From Oligoflexia bacterium (GTDB lineage: Bacteria > Bdellovibrionota > UBA1018): DNA of 64,000 bases. The stretch is from positions 62,001 through 126,000 of the forward strand of contig CAIZRG010000054.1 in assembly GCA_903935335.1 (NCBI GenBank), in the 5' to 3' direction. This document shows positions 45,034-53,859 of the stretch, one piece after another. Both the position numbers and the translations under genes were made by a program. The notes under the pieces were generated by a model. It saw nothing but the letters and a program-made list of their open reading frames with translations. It did not search any database and was not told the DNA's origin. Each line of letters opens with the position of its first letter. The first letter of the stretch is position 1.

Positions 45034-46122
45034 TTGGCTGAGGATAAAGAAGACCGTTCACGTGAAGATCTGACTGAAGAAGCTTCGCCTCATCGAGTTG
45101 AAGAATATCGAAAAAAAGGAATGGTAGCACAAAGTCGTGATATTACAGGCTTAGCTGTGTTGCTAGCTGCTGGATCTTGTTTGTACCTCTTGGCACCGAA
45201 ATTCGGTCAAGATATTTCTAATTTTATGAAAGAAGTTTTTCAAAGCAATCTAACAGCTAAGCTTAATCTAGATAAAAATCAAATTATTCGAATTTTTTTA
45301 ATTAAATCATTATGGATTTTTATTTCTATTGGACTCCCAGTTGGATTTGCTGGTTTCATTTTGGGTGCGATGAGTAGCTTAGTTCAAACTGGAGTTATCT
45401 TTTCTTTTGATCCAATTACTCCAAAATTTGAAAAGATTGATCCTATTCAAGGTATAAAAAAGTATTTATCATTAAAACATCTGTTTGATGGATTGAGAGT
45501 GTTCCTTAAACTAGCAATCACTTTAGTTATTTCTTATAAATTAATTAAATCTGAAATCCTTGTCTCTCCTGCTTCTATGGGTTCTGATATTTTTTTAGCT
45601 TTTGGAAGTTTTTCAAGATGTATTAAATCAATTTCTTTCTCACTTTTAATTGTATTTGCCATTTTTGCTTTCATTGACTACGGATTTCAAAAATATGAGT
45701 TTAGTAAAAATCTAAAAATGACAAAGCAAGAGGCGAAACAAGAGTTTAAAGAGCGTGAAGGGGACCCTCAGATTCGAGCTAGGATTCGATCTGTGCAACG
45801 TGAGATGGCACGACGTCGTATGATGCAGGCTGTAAAGAAGGCCGATGTTGTGATTACAAATCCTACTCATATTGCAGTGGCCTTGGTCTATGATACAACT
45901 CGAATGAGTGCTCCAAAAGTTGTCGCTAAAGGAGCTGATTTCGTTGCACAAAGAATAAAGCAAATAGCCTTAGATTCAAATGTCCCAACGGTTGAGAATG
46001 TACCACTAGCTAGAACCCTTTATAAAACTGTAAAAATCGGACACTCTATCCCACATGCTCTCTATCAAGCTGTAGCTGAAGTATTAGCGTATGTTTATAA
46101 ATTAAAGAAAGGTAAATTGTGA
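45034..46122 (+). CDS. flhB: Flagellar export switch protein FlhB
   Basis: 362 residues with four membrane helices. The autocleavage motif NPTH at 276-279 (VVITNPTHIAVAL) sets substrate specificity from hook to filament together with FliK. N-terminal DKEDRSREDLTEEASPHRVEEYRKKG is the usual opening. It starts at a TTG four bases after fliR. Stop overlaps the flhA GTG. Confidence 0.96.
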   Translation: MAEDKEDRSREDLTEEASPHRVEEYRKKGMVAQSRDITGLAVLLAAGSCLYLLAPKFGQDISNFMKEVFQSNLTAKLNLDKNQIIRIFLIKSLWIFISIGLPVGFAGFILGAMSSLVQTGVIFSFDPITPKFEKIDPIQGIKKYLSLKHLFDGLRVFLKLAITLVISYKLIKSEILVSPASMGSDIFLAFGSFSRCIKSISFSLLIVFAIFAFIDYGFQKYEFSKNLKMTKQEAKQEFKEREGDPQIRARIRSVQREMARRRMMQAVKKADVVITNPTHIAVALVYDTTRMSAPKVVAKGADFVAQRIKQIALDSNVPTVENVPLARTLYKTVKIGHSIPHALYQAVAEVLAYVYKLKKGKL

Positions 46123-48197
46123 GCCTTTTATCTAGAATTTCAAAAAGCTCTGACTTAACTCTTGCACTAGGTTTGTTGGCTATATTGTCAGTTATGGTTA
46201 TTCCAATGCCAAGGTTTCTGTTAGATATTTTCATATCTATTGGAATTGCATTTTCACTTATTATGCTACTGACTTCAGTTTATGCAACTCGTGCTTTAGA
46301 TTTTAGTATTTTCCCTTCTCTTTTATTGATTACAACGCTTTTCCGACTTTCTTTGAATGTAGCTACAACAAGAGTAATTTTACTTCACGGAGCAGAAGAA
46401 GGAACTTCAGCTGCAGGAGATGTTATTCGATCTTTTGGAGAATTTGTAGTTGGTGGAAATTATGCAGTTGGAATTGTTATATTTGTAATTCTAGTAATAA
46501 TAAACTTTGTAGTTATTACAAAAGGTGCTGGTCGTGTAGCAGAAGTAGCCGCTCGTTTTACTTTAGATGCAATGCCTGGAAAACAAATGGCCATTGATGC
46601 AGATCTTAACGCTGGATTAATCAATGAACAGGAAGCTAGAAAAAGAAGATCTGAGATTGCTCGTGAAGCTGATTTTTACGGAGCAATGGATGGTGCTTCG
46701 AAGTTTGTTCGTGGAGATGCTATTGCAGGAATTTTAATTGTTATTGTTAATATTTTTGGAGGAATTATTATTGGGAGCCTTCAAAAAGGAATGGATATTG
46801 CTGATGCAGCTTCAGTTTTTACGTTACTTACAGTTGGGGATGGCTTGGTTACTCAGATTCCTGCATTGATTGTATCAACATCAGCTGGGATCATTGTCAC
46901 TCGGACAGCGACAAGTTCTAACTTTAGTCAAGAAGTTTCACGGCAACTTTTTATGAAGCCAAATGCTTTGGTTGCTGCAGGGAGTGTGATGGGATTTATG
47001 TCAATTATCCCAGGGCTTCCTTTTATTCCATTTGCTTTATTAGGAATAGGAGTTGGTTCTTTAGGTTATACTTTAAGAAAAAATAATTTTGAAGAAGAAA
47101 AGAAAAATCAAGAAAAAGTTAATTTAGAAAAGATAAAGCCTGCTCCAGAAAAGCTTGAAAATTTACTACCTGTAGATTCATTAGAGTTAGAAGTTGGATA
47201 TGGACTCATTAGTATTGTTGATGTTGATCAAAATGGAGATTTACTTGAAAGAGTGTCAAACATCAGAAAGCAATTTGCAATTGATTTAGGTATTATCATT
47301 CCTTCGCTCAGAATTAGAGATAATCTGGAACTAAAGCCAGGTGACTATCGAATTTTACTTAAAGGAGTTCAGATTGGAGTAGGATCTTTGATGGTTGGGA
47401 ATTTGCTAGCCATGGACCCAGGTAATGTTATTGAGCCGGTTGTGGGTGTTCCTACGAAAGAGCCTGCTTTTGGTTTAGATGCAATTTGGATTTCAGCTCG
47501 ACAAAAAGATGAGGCCACTTACGCAGGTTATACTGTAGTTGATCTATCAACTGTAATTGCTACGCATTTGACTGAGCTGATTCGTCAAAATGTTCATGAA
47601 TTAATGGGTCGTCAAGAATTACAGCAACTCTTGGATAATTTAAAGCAAACTGCTCCAAAAGTTATTGAAGACCTTATTCCTGGTGTTTTAAGTGTAGGAA
47701 ATGTTCTGAAAATTTTAAAATCATTACTCAAAGAAAATGTATCTATTCGAGATCTTAAATCTATTCTTGAGGCATTGGCAGATATAGCTCCAATTCAAAA
47801 AGATCCAATTATTTTAACTGAACATGTAAGAACAACTTTAGCTCGTACTATTACTAAAAAACTCATAGGGTCAGATGGGCAGCTAAAATTAATTACATTA
47901 GATAGAAAAATTGAAGAAACTGTTGCATCTGGAATTATTCAGACTGACCAAGGGCAGCAATTATCAATAGATCCAGAATTTGTTCGAAATTTTATTAATC
48001 AATTAAATCAACAGGTGATTGAGATGAGTTCTCAAACATCTAATGCCGTAGTTTTATGTTCCCCGTTGATTCGATCTCATATTAAAACATTAATTGATCG
48101 ATTTATTCCTAATGTCACAGTTTTATCTCATAATGAGATTACACAAAATATTATAGTTCAATCTTTTGGAACAGTGAGGTTATCAGATGCAAGTTAA
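46119..48197 (+). CDS. flhA: Flagellar export protein FlhA
   Basis: 692 residues, standard. Eight N-terminal helices, the FHIPEP-type block FTLDAMPGKQMAIDADLNAGLI, DGASKFVRGDAIAGI, and a cytoplasmic domain (about 350-692) forming the nonameric ring that docks chaperone-substrate complexes (VGVPTKEPAFGLDAIWI, HLTELIRQNVHELMGRQ). GTG start coupled to flhB. It overlaps flhF by 11 bases. Confidence 0.97.
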   Translation: MSLLSRISKSSDLTLALGLLAILSVMVIPMPRFLLDIFISIGIAFSLIMLLTSVYATRALDFSIFPSLLLITTLFRLSLNVATTRVILLHGAEEGTSAAGDVIRSFGEFVVGGNYAVGIVIFVILVIINFVVITKGAGRVAEVAARFTLDAMPGKQMAIDADLNAGLINEQEARKRRSEIAREADFYGAMDGASKFVRGDAIAGILIVIVNIFGGIIIGSLQKGMDIADAASVFTLLTVGDGLVTQIPALIVSTSAGIIVTRTATSSNFSQEVSRQLFMKPNALVAAGSVMGFMSIIPGLPFIPFALLGIGVGSLGYTLRKNNFEEEKKNQEKVNLEKIKPAPEKLENLLPVDSLELEVGYGLISIVDVDQNGDLLERVSNIRKQFAIDLGIIIPSLRIRDNLELKPGDYRILLKGVQIGVGSLMVGNLLAMDPGNVIEPVVGVPTKEPAFGLDAIWISARQKDEATYAGYTVVDLSTVIATHLTELIRQNVHELMGRQELQQLLDNLKQTAPKVIEDLIPGVLSVGNVLKILKSLLKENVSIRDLKSILEALADIAPIQKDPIILTEHVRTTLARTITKKLIGSDGQLKLITLDRKIEETVASGIIQTDQGQQLSIDPEFVRNFINQLNQQVIEMSSQTSNAVVLCSPLIRSHIKTLIDRFIPNVTVLSHNEITQNIIVQSFGTVRLSDAS

Positions 48198-49584
48198 AAA
48201 ATTTGAAGCTCCTACTATTCAAGAGGCGTTAGATAATGTGAAACGAGAACTGGGCCCAGAAGCAATTATTTTACAGACAAAAAAAAATAAAAGAGGTTTT
48301 GGTCTTCTTTCGAAAGGTTCTGTTGAAATTACAGCTGCTGTTTCAGATCGATCCTTACAAAAGAAGCAAAGTCTTGATGTCAAGCTGCCTGAAAAAAGTA
48401 AGAGTGCTGTCAAGAGATTGTCTGCTGAAAAACAAGCTAATATTTACGATAAATATGCAACTCAATCTATTCTTTCTGAAAATCAGATTTTCGATCGAGT
48501 TGAAGTAAGCCAAAAAGGTAAAAAAATTACTGCAACTCGTTATATTGATATTCGAGATGAACAATTAGAGAACAAAAAGAATTTTCAAATGAAACCTCAA
48601 AAATCTGATTTGAAGCCACTGGTGACTCAACCCACGACTTTCTTGGGTTTAGATAAAGAAGAAAAATTTTTAAATAAAAAGTCATTTGAGGAAGAAGTTC
48701 AGTATCTGAAAAAGATGATTCAAGATCTTAAAGATACTCAAGAATCTGAAAAAAATTCAGGGCCTAATCTTTTACAGCATACTATGTTAGATGTTCCGAC
48801 TTTACAGGACGTCTTTGAACAATTAGTTACAAATGGTGTAGAACGACGTTATGTTTTGTCTTTTATTAAAAAAGTTGCATTTGAATTAGGTGCTGACGGT
48901 GTCAAAAATCCTGAATTAGTATTAGATCAATTAGCACAAGAAATTATGGATACAATCGAAGTTATTCCTCCGTTTCCCATTGATTTTGAAAAAATTCAAA
49001 AACCAGTTATGATAGCCCTGGTAGGTCCTACTGGAGTGGGTAAAACTTCTACGATTGCAAAGCTAGCAAGTAGTGCTCTAACAAAACGTGGCTTGAAGGT
49101 TGGTTTGATTAATTTAGATCAAAGTAAATTAAATTCATTTGAACAATTAGGAACTTATGCAAAATTGATCAAGGCTCCCATTCGTTCTGCTTCCTCTGAA
49201 GAAGACTTGGAATCAGCTCTTTTAGATTTTAAAAACTTGGATCTGATTTTTTTTGATACCCCTGGTTGCTCACAAAAAGATACTGAGGCCATTAGAAAAT
49301 TATGTCAAACTTTAGAAGGAATACCTCAAATTCGTATTTATATGATTTTAGCTGGAGTTACTAAAGATATTGAGCTTTATGATGCCGCTAGCCGATTTTC
49401 AATTTTTCGTCCTCAAGGCATTATAATGTCAAAATTAGATGAAGCAACAATATATGGCTCTATTTATAATCTGTCGCAACGATCTAAACTTCCTTTGGTT
49501 TCATTTACATTAGGTCAAGTTATTCCTGATGATATTGAAGATGCATCTCAAGAGAGATTAGCTTCGCTACTCTTAAATATTTAA
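48187..49584 (+). CDS. flhF: Flagellar biosynthesis GTPase FlhF
   Basis: 465 residues. SRP-like GTPase that sets the site and number of flagella. N-terminal B domain opens with KKFEAPTIQEALDNVKRELG and ...IILQTKK; the N domain lies about 200-265 and the G domain has ALVGPTGVGKTSTIAKLA (P loop), LIFFDTPGC and SKLDEATIYGSIYNL. GAGG seven bases before the ATG. The usual downstream partner flhG/fleN is not present; fliA follows directly. Confidence 0.93.
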   Translation: MQVKKFEAPTIQEALDNVKRELGPEAIILQTKKNKRGFGLLSKGSVEITAAVSDRSLQKKQSLDVKLPEKSKSAVKRLSAEKQANIYDKYATQSILSENQIFDRVEVSQKGKKITATRYIDIRDEQLENKKNFQMKPQKSDLKPLVTQPTTFLGLDKEEKFLNKKSFEEEVQYLKKMIQDLKDTQESEKNSGPNLLQHTMLDVPTLQDVFEQLVTNGVERRYVLSFIKKVAFELGADGVKNPELVLDQLAQEIMDTIEVIPPFPIDFEKIQKPVMIALVGPTGVGKTSTIAKLASSALTKRGLKVGLINLDQSKLNSFEQLGTYAKLIKAPIRSASSEEDLESALLDFKNLDLIFFDTPGCSQKDTEAIRKLCQTLEGIPQIRIYMILAGVTKDIELYDAASRFSIFRPQGIIMSKLDEATIYGSIYNLSQRSKLPLVSFTLGQVIPDDIEDASQERLASLLLNI

Positions 49585-49645
49585 TAAATTTATAAATATG
49601 ATAAAATTATTAAATAGAAAGTTTTTTTAGAGGGGTGGATAAAAA

Positions 49646-50611
49646 ATGAGCTTAAATCAAGGCATTCAGAAGTACCGTGATAATCTGAAGGGTACAGCTA
49701 AGAAAGACCGTCAAAAAATTATAAATAAGACCTCTGACTTGGTATCAACTGCTTTAGAAGCAGATTCTTCTCAAAAGAACTCTGATGAAGAAAAAGAGTT
49801 ACATAAAGAAATTACTAATGAAGTTGCAAAAGATTCAGCTTTGACCTCTCAATTAGTAGCTGAAGATATTTCTCCAGCTAATAGTTCTAGAGATCAGCTA
49901 ATTATTGAATATTCTTCTTTAATAAAGTATATTGCTCAGAAAATAGCAGCAAGGCTTCCTGCTAACATTGAACTTGACGATTTGATGAGCTCAGGAGTCA
50001 TTGGATTGATGGATGCTATGGATAAATATGATGTCTCTCGTGATAATAAATTTAAAACTTATGCAGAGTTTAGGATTCGAGGTGCTATTTTAGATGAACT
50101 TCGGGCTCAAGACTGGGTGCCTAGATCAGTTCGAGAAAAAGCCAAGATTTTAGAGCGTTGTTATGCTCGTATTGAGCATCAAAAAGGACGTCAGGCTACG
50201 GATGAAGAAGTTTGTCAAGACTTGAAGATGAATCAAGAAGAGTATCATGACTTGCTTAATCAAGTTCGGACTGTTTCTTTGCTGTCTTATGATGATCTTT
50301 CTCATTTTTCAAAAGCTGACAGAAGAGCTCTTCATGGGTCTGGTGAAAGTGGGAATAAAACTACTACTCCTTTTAGTGAAATTAATACAGCTTATCTAAA
50401 GAAAATTATTTCTAATGCAATTCAAGACCTTCCAGAAAAGCAGCGTTTAGTGTTATCTCTTTATTACTATGAAGACCTTAACTTAAAAGAAATCGGTAAA
50501 GTCTTAGATGTGACTGAGTCTCGTGTCAGTCAGCTACATACTCAGGCAGTTCTTAGGCTCAAGGGTAAGCTTAGAAACCATTGGGATGATTTTATTTCTT
50601 TGTTTGGATAA
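49646..50611 (+). CDS. fliA: Flagellar sigma factor FliA (sigma-28)
   Basis: 321 residues. Directs transcription of late flagellar genes such as flagellin. Region 2: YIAQKIAARLPANIELDDLMSSGVIGLMDAMDKYD, FKTYAEFRIRGAILDELRAQDWVPRSVREK; region 4: ALPEKQRLVLSLYYYEDLNLKEIG-type with DVTESRVSQLHTQAVLRLK. An extra ~80-residue charged N-terminal tail precedes region 2; typical FliA lacks it. GAGGGG precedes the ATG. Last gene of the cluster. Confidence 0.93.
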   Translation: MSLNQGIQKYRDNLKGTAKKDRQKIINKTSDLVSTALEADSSQKNSDEEKELHKEITNEVAKDSALTSQLVAEDISPANSSRDQLIIEYSSLIKYIAQKIAARLPANIELDDLMSSGVIGLMDAMDKYDVSRDNKFKTYAEFRIRGAILDELRAQDWVPRSVREKAKILERCYARIEHQKGRQATDEEVCQDLKMNQEEYHDLLNQVRTVSLLSYDDLSHFSKADRRALHGSGESGNKTTTPFSEINTAYLKKIISNAIQDLPEKQRLVLSLYYYEDLNLKEIGKVLDVTESRVSQLHTQAVLRLKGKLRNHWDDFISLFG

Positions 50612-50637
50612 ATTATTGGATATCAAAATCAAAGTAT

Positions 50638-51075
50638 TCATTTGTCAATCCCAAGAGAATGGTTTAGGTATTTCTTACAAAATTCTATGAACTGGTTTTG
50701 TTCATCTGAAGTAAAAATAAATTCAAGACCAATTCGATAGTTAAAAGCCTGTTGAGTTAGGATATGGCTTCCAGCATGCGAATCTTGACACCAAACTATT
50801 CGACATCGGATTTTTATTGATCCTGGCTCTGAGATAGTGAGATGAATTTCTTGATCCGCAATCAAAGGGGCTGAAGAGTAGAGTCCAATGCCTTTTAATG
50901 AAAGGTCATTGATGAGAAGTCGAGCTTGAACTAAGGGTGAAGGTGGAGTAGTAGGTAAAATAGGTTCGAGATGAGCTGTAATTCTTTTTAGGTGAATGGA
51001 GTGGCGCTGTTTTTCTCGTTCCCTTTTTTTTATTTGATTTTGAGCACGTGTTCTCTGGTTTGGAGCATGCCACAT
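50638..51075 (-). CDS. PilZ-domain-like protein
   Basis: 145 residues, convergent with fliA. A basic N-terminus (RxxxR-like residues among KKREREKQRHSIHLKR) and the downstream DLSLKGIGLYSS (DxSxxG) match the c-di-GMP-binding signature of PilZ, and the C-terminal FNYRIGLEFI fits the domain's last strands. PilZ proteins often brake flagellar rotation or switch motility, which suits this location. AGGAGG precedes the ATG. Confidence 0.65.
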   Translation of the reverse strand: MWHAPNQRTRAQNQIKKREREKQRHSIHLKRITAHLEPILPTTPPSPLVQARLLINDLSLKGIGLYSSAPLIADQEIHLTISEPGSIKIRCRIVWCQDSHAGSHILTQQAFNYRIGLEFIFTSDEQNQFIEFCKKYLNHSLGIDK

Positions 51076-51269
51076 GCCTCCTCCTCTCTTGAGATGGTTA
51101 TTCTTATAATTATGAAGGCTGTTGAATTATTATACAATAAAAATAGTATATTAATTTATTTTAATTTCTCAAATTAATTTGTATGTTTAAGTCAATTAAT
51201 TTTAATTCCTACTTTGAAGTTTTTTTGACAATGCACGCAATTCACATAGAAAGTTAAGTGTTGTTCATT

Positions 51270-51756
51270 ATAGTTCGTTGTCCAGATGCCAACGTTGCCA
51301 CGAAGATGATTGAATTAATCGATTCCGCCCGAAAAGAGGGTGACACAGTGGGAAAAATTATTACAGAATTAATACGTGGCTGTCCAGTTAGATTAGGTGA
51401 GCCTTGCATGCAGACCTTGGAAAAGCAATGCTGAGTATCAATGCAGTCAAGGGCTTTGAATATGGATCTGGCTTTATTGGCGTAGAGCTCACAGGATCTG
51501 AGCACAATGATCCTTTTGTGTTGAGACACAGGGTAAACTAAAGACTGTTACAAACCATTCTGGAGGAATTCAAGGGGGGATTAGTAACGGAATGGACATC
51601 TACTTTAGAGTAGCCTTCAAGCCCGTTGGAAAACTCATGAAAACACAAATTCAAGAGAGAAGTCGACATGATCCCTGCGTTCTTCCTCGGGCTGTTCCCA
51701 TCGTTGAAGCGATGGCAGCAATCATAATTGCTGATCATCTGATTCGTAATAATTAA
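51270..51756 (+). pseudogene. aroC: Decayed 3' half of chorismate synthase
   Basis: Plus-strand translations in three frames together read as the C-terminal half of AroC. Frame 0 from 51270: VRCPDANVATKMIELIDSAR, GDTVGKIITELIRG and [11 protein letters not shown], ending at TGA 51432. Frame 2 from about 51422: [18 protein letters not shown] and [13 protein letters not shown], ending at TAA 51539. Frame 1 from 51541: [19 protein letters not shown], then [17 protein letters not shown] and ADHLIRNN, to TAA 51754. At least two frameshifts and no 5' half, so it is inactive. The 3' end overlaps the convergent barrel gene by four bases. A working aroC must lie elsewhere. Confidence 0.85.
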
Positions 51757-52910
51757 ATGTGAAGTCCTAAGTTGAGAGTATATCGTCGATCTTCTAGGGT
51801 TCCTGCGTTGAGTCCCATTTCTTCTCCATAGCTTGCTAAATCAAGTGTGATGAAACGAAAGTCAATCCCTAAGCCTGCAGTCCAGTATCCTTGATTGAGT
51901 CCTGCTCGGAAGGCAAAACTTTTCCAATGGGTTTCACCTCCCAGGTGAAGGAGTTTGAAGACGCTACCATCAGGGTTATTGTGGATATCAGTCACTTCAA
52001 AAGCAAGTGCCGTATCGGTGAAAAACACCCAGGATGAGCGAGTAACAGATACGCCTAGTCCGTAGCTTCTCGGTTGGGCAGGAGGAAGAGATCCGATTTT
52101 TAGAGGGGTAAATTTTAGATTTGAATAGTTTCCTCCTAAAATATTTTGAATGGCTCCACCCATACTCAAAACAAAATTATTCCATTCTCCTAGTTTATAA
52201 GTGGATCCGAGATCAAAGTCAATCATGCTCCCTTCTCCACCAATTGACTTAATCCCTAGGGAAGATCCACGAACATAGTCAACCAGACTGAAATTAGGTG
52301 ATGTGCCGACTCGGTAAGTCAGATGTGTATTGATTCCTATAGAAAGTTCATCATGAGCAAGAAATTTTCTTCCAATTGTCAAAGTCGGTCCAATATCTAA
52401 AATACCATCCAGGCTAGTTTGATAGCTTTGTCGAATATCAGCATCGATCTGCAAGCTTGTAATCATACCTAGTGCAAAAGCTAGTTTTCTCTCTTCAGTG
52501 GCTGCCCAATAAAAAGCGGGTAGAACAATTTGGAGTCGATCATGAATATTTTTCCCTGCATTGTTTGTCAATGATTTCAGTGGATCATTCCCATTGGAAA
52601 TTGAGGAAATTTCTTTGATAGTATTTGAAGTTGTTTCAATCGGTGTGATTTGAATGAGTGTAAATTCTGAAGCAGGGTTAGCAGTGACTCGGGCTGGGTT
52701 ATTGAAAAAATTCTCATCGTATAGCCCCGTTGTCATTCGGACTCCCCCCATTGCAGCACTTCGAACGCTTTGATAGGGTCGAATAATTCCATCTAGGGCA
52801 TAGACTGATGTAGAGAAAAGTAAAACTATGGAGCATAGAAATAACCTAGATGTGCCATATGAGCCAAATGAGATGGAAGAGAGAGGAATTTTTTTTATTT
52901 TTGAGAACAT
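51753..52910 (-). CDS. Outer-membrane beta-barrel protein (FadL/PorV-like)
   Basis: 385 residues. Signal region [16 protein letters not shown]. The mature start contains [15 protein letters not shown]...[10 protein letters not shown], a pattern shared by FadL-, TraF- and PorV-type barrels. The remainder alternates polar and hydrophobic residues with many aromatic pairs and ends LNLGLHI. No specific ligand can be named. AGGAG precedes the ATG, which overlaps the stop of the lipoprotein gene (TAATG): the two form one unit. Confidence 0.62.
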   Translation of the reverse strand: MFSKIKKIPLSSISFGSYGTSRLFLCSIVLLFSTSVYALDGIIRPYQSVRSAAMGGVRMTTGLYDENFFNNPARVTANPASEFTLIQITPIETTSNTIKEISSISNGNDPLKSLTNNAGKNIHDRLQIVLPAFYWAATEERKLAFALGMITSLQIDADIRQSYQTSLDGILDIGPTLTIGRKFLAHDELSIGINTHLTYRVGTSPNFSLVDYVRGSSLGIKSIGGEGSMIDFDLGSTYKLGEWNNFVLSMGGAIQNILGGNYSNLKFTPLKIGSLPPAQPRSYGLGVSVTRSSWVFFTDTALAFEVTDIHNNPDGSVFKLLHLGGETHWKSFAFRAGLNQGYWTAGLGIDFRFITLDLASYGEEMGLNAGTLEDRRYTLNLGLHI

Positions 52911-53764
52911 TAGTTTTCTCCTATACCTAGTCCAAGTAAACCTGCTCGGTAGACAGCGTCTTGTTGTAAGGTTGTGAAGCTATTCCAATTTGTGTTTAGG
53001 GTAATTGCTAAGGTATTATTTGCAAAGTTCAGAGATGAAGATCCAAGGCTGCCAGTTGTTTGTAGTTCATCGATGCTGTCAATGATTTGTGTAATAGCTG
53101 CATTGATCATATAGAGGGTTGGATTTCCTGAGGGTCCTATAATGTCAGCATCAGTGGCTTTTTGTAGATCGGGAATGGAGCTTCCTAGGGTTAGTTTCTT
53201 ACCAAGGGGTGCCTTGCAGGCTGTCAATTGCTGAGTCGGATCTGTTGTGCTTAAACAAATAGTCGGGTTAGCTACTAGATCTGCTTGAGTAAATTTTCCA
53301 GGTGATCCTGCGTCTTCAGCTAGGATTTCAGCCATCAATCCAGTTGCTGTAATAAAACGAATGAGTCCTCGGTTATGAATTTCAGAGATCAAGTTGACTT
53401 TTAAAAAAGCATGAAAGAAAGCCAGTCGTGTGGTTGAGTTGGCCGTATATGTCAAAGCGTCGGCGAGTTTTGTGATAAGGGTACCCCCATTTTTAGATCC
53501 ATCGATGATGGCACTCACAAAAACACCGGCAGTCAGTCCATTTTGAGCTAAGATCATCAAGGCTGTTTCACTATTAGCTTGATCAGAGTAATGAGGAGAA
53601 ACTTGTTGGTAGTACTTAGAAGCGCACTCATAATCACCTTGATCAAAGCAAGCTCGAGCTGTTGAAAGAATCTGTAAATCTCCTGAGGGTTTATCGACTA
53701 AGCTGTAAGGATTACAGCCTGTAAGAATCATCAAAATGAAAATAACTTTGAATAAATGTTTCAT
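52910..53764 (-). CDS. Lipoprotein with TPR-like start, unknown
   Basis: 284 residues. Signal ending MILTGC (lipobox). Residues 30-60 (STARACFDQGDYECASKYYQQVSP) look like one TPR hairpin with a possible Cys pair. The rest is helical and Ala/Thr/Leu-rich with no family I recognise. It is translationally coupled to the barrel protein, so it may be its periplasmic or outer-membrane partner. GGGGGATGGGA precedes the ATG. Confidence 0.55.
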   Translation of the reverse strand: MKHLFKVIFILMILTGCNPYSLVDKPSGDLQILSTARACFDQGDYECASKYYQQVSPHYSDQANSETALMILAQNGLTAGVFVSAIIDGSKNGGTLITKLADALTYTANSTTRLAFFHAFLKVNLISEIHNRGLIRFITATGLMAEILAEDAGSPGKFTQADLVANPTICLSTTDPTQQLTACKAPLGKKLTLGSSIPDLQKATDADIIGPSGNPTLYMINAAITQIIDSIDELQTTGSLGSSSLNFANNTLAITLNTNWNSFTTLQQDAVYRAGLLGLGIGEN

Positions 53765-53859
53765 TTCCCATCCCCCTTGATTAACACTAGTAAAAGCTAA
53801 GACTTTAAGTCTAGAAGATCGTGCGGGGATCTGTAAAGAGGCATTTTTAAAGCTGATTT

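Noticed and set aside
51254..51738. Two minus-strand frames opposite the aroC remnant
   Set aside because: Antisense shadows: the plus strand has clear AroC motifs.
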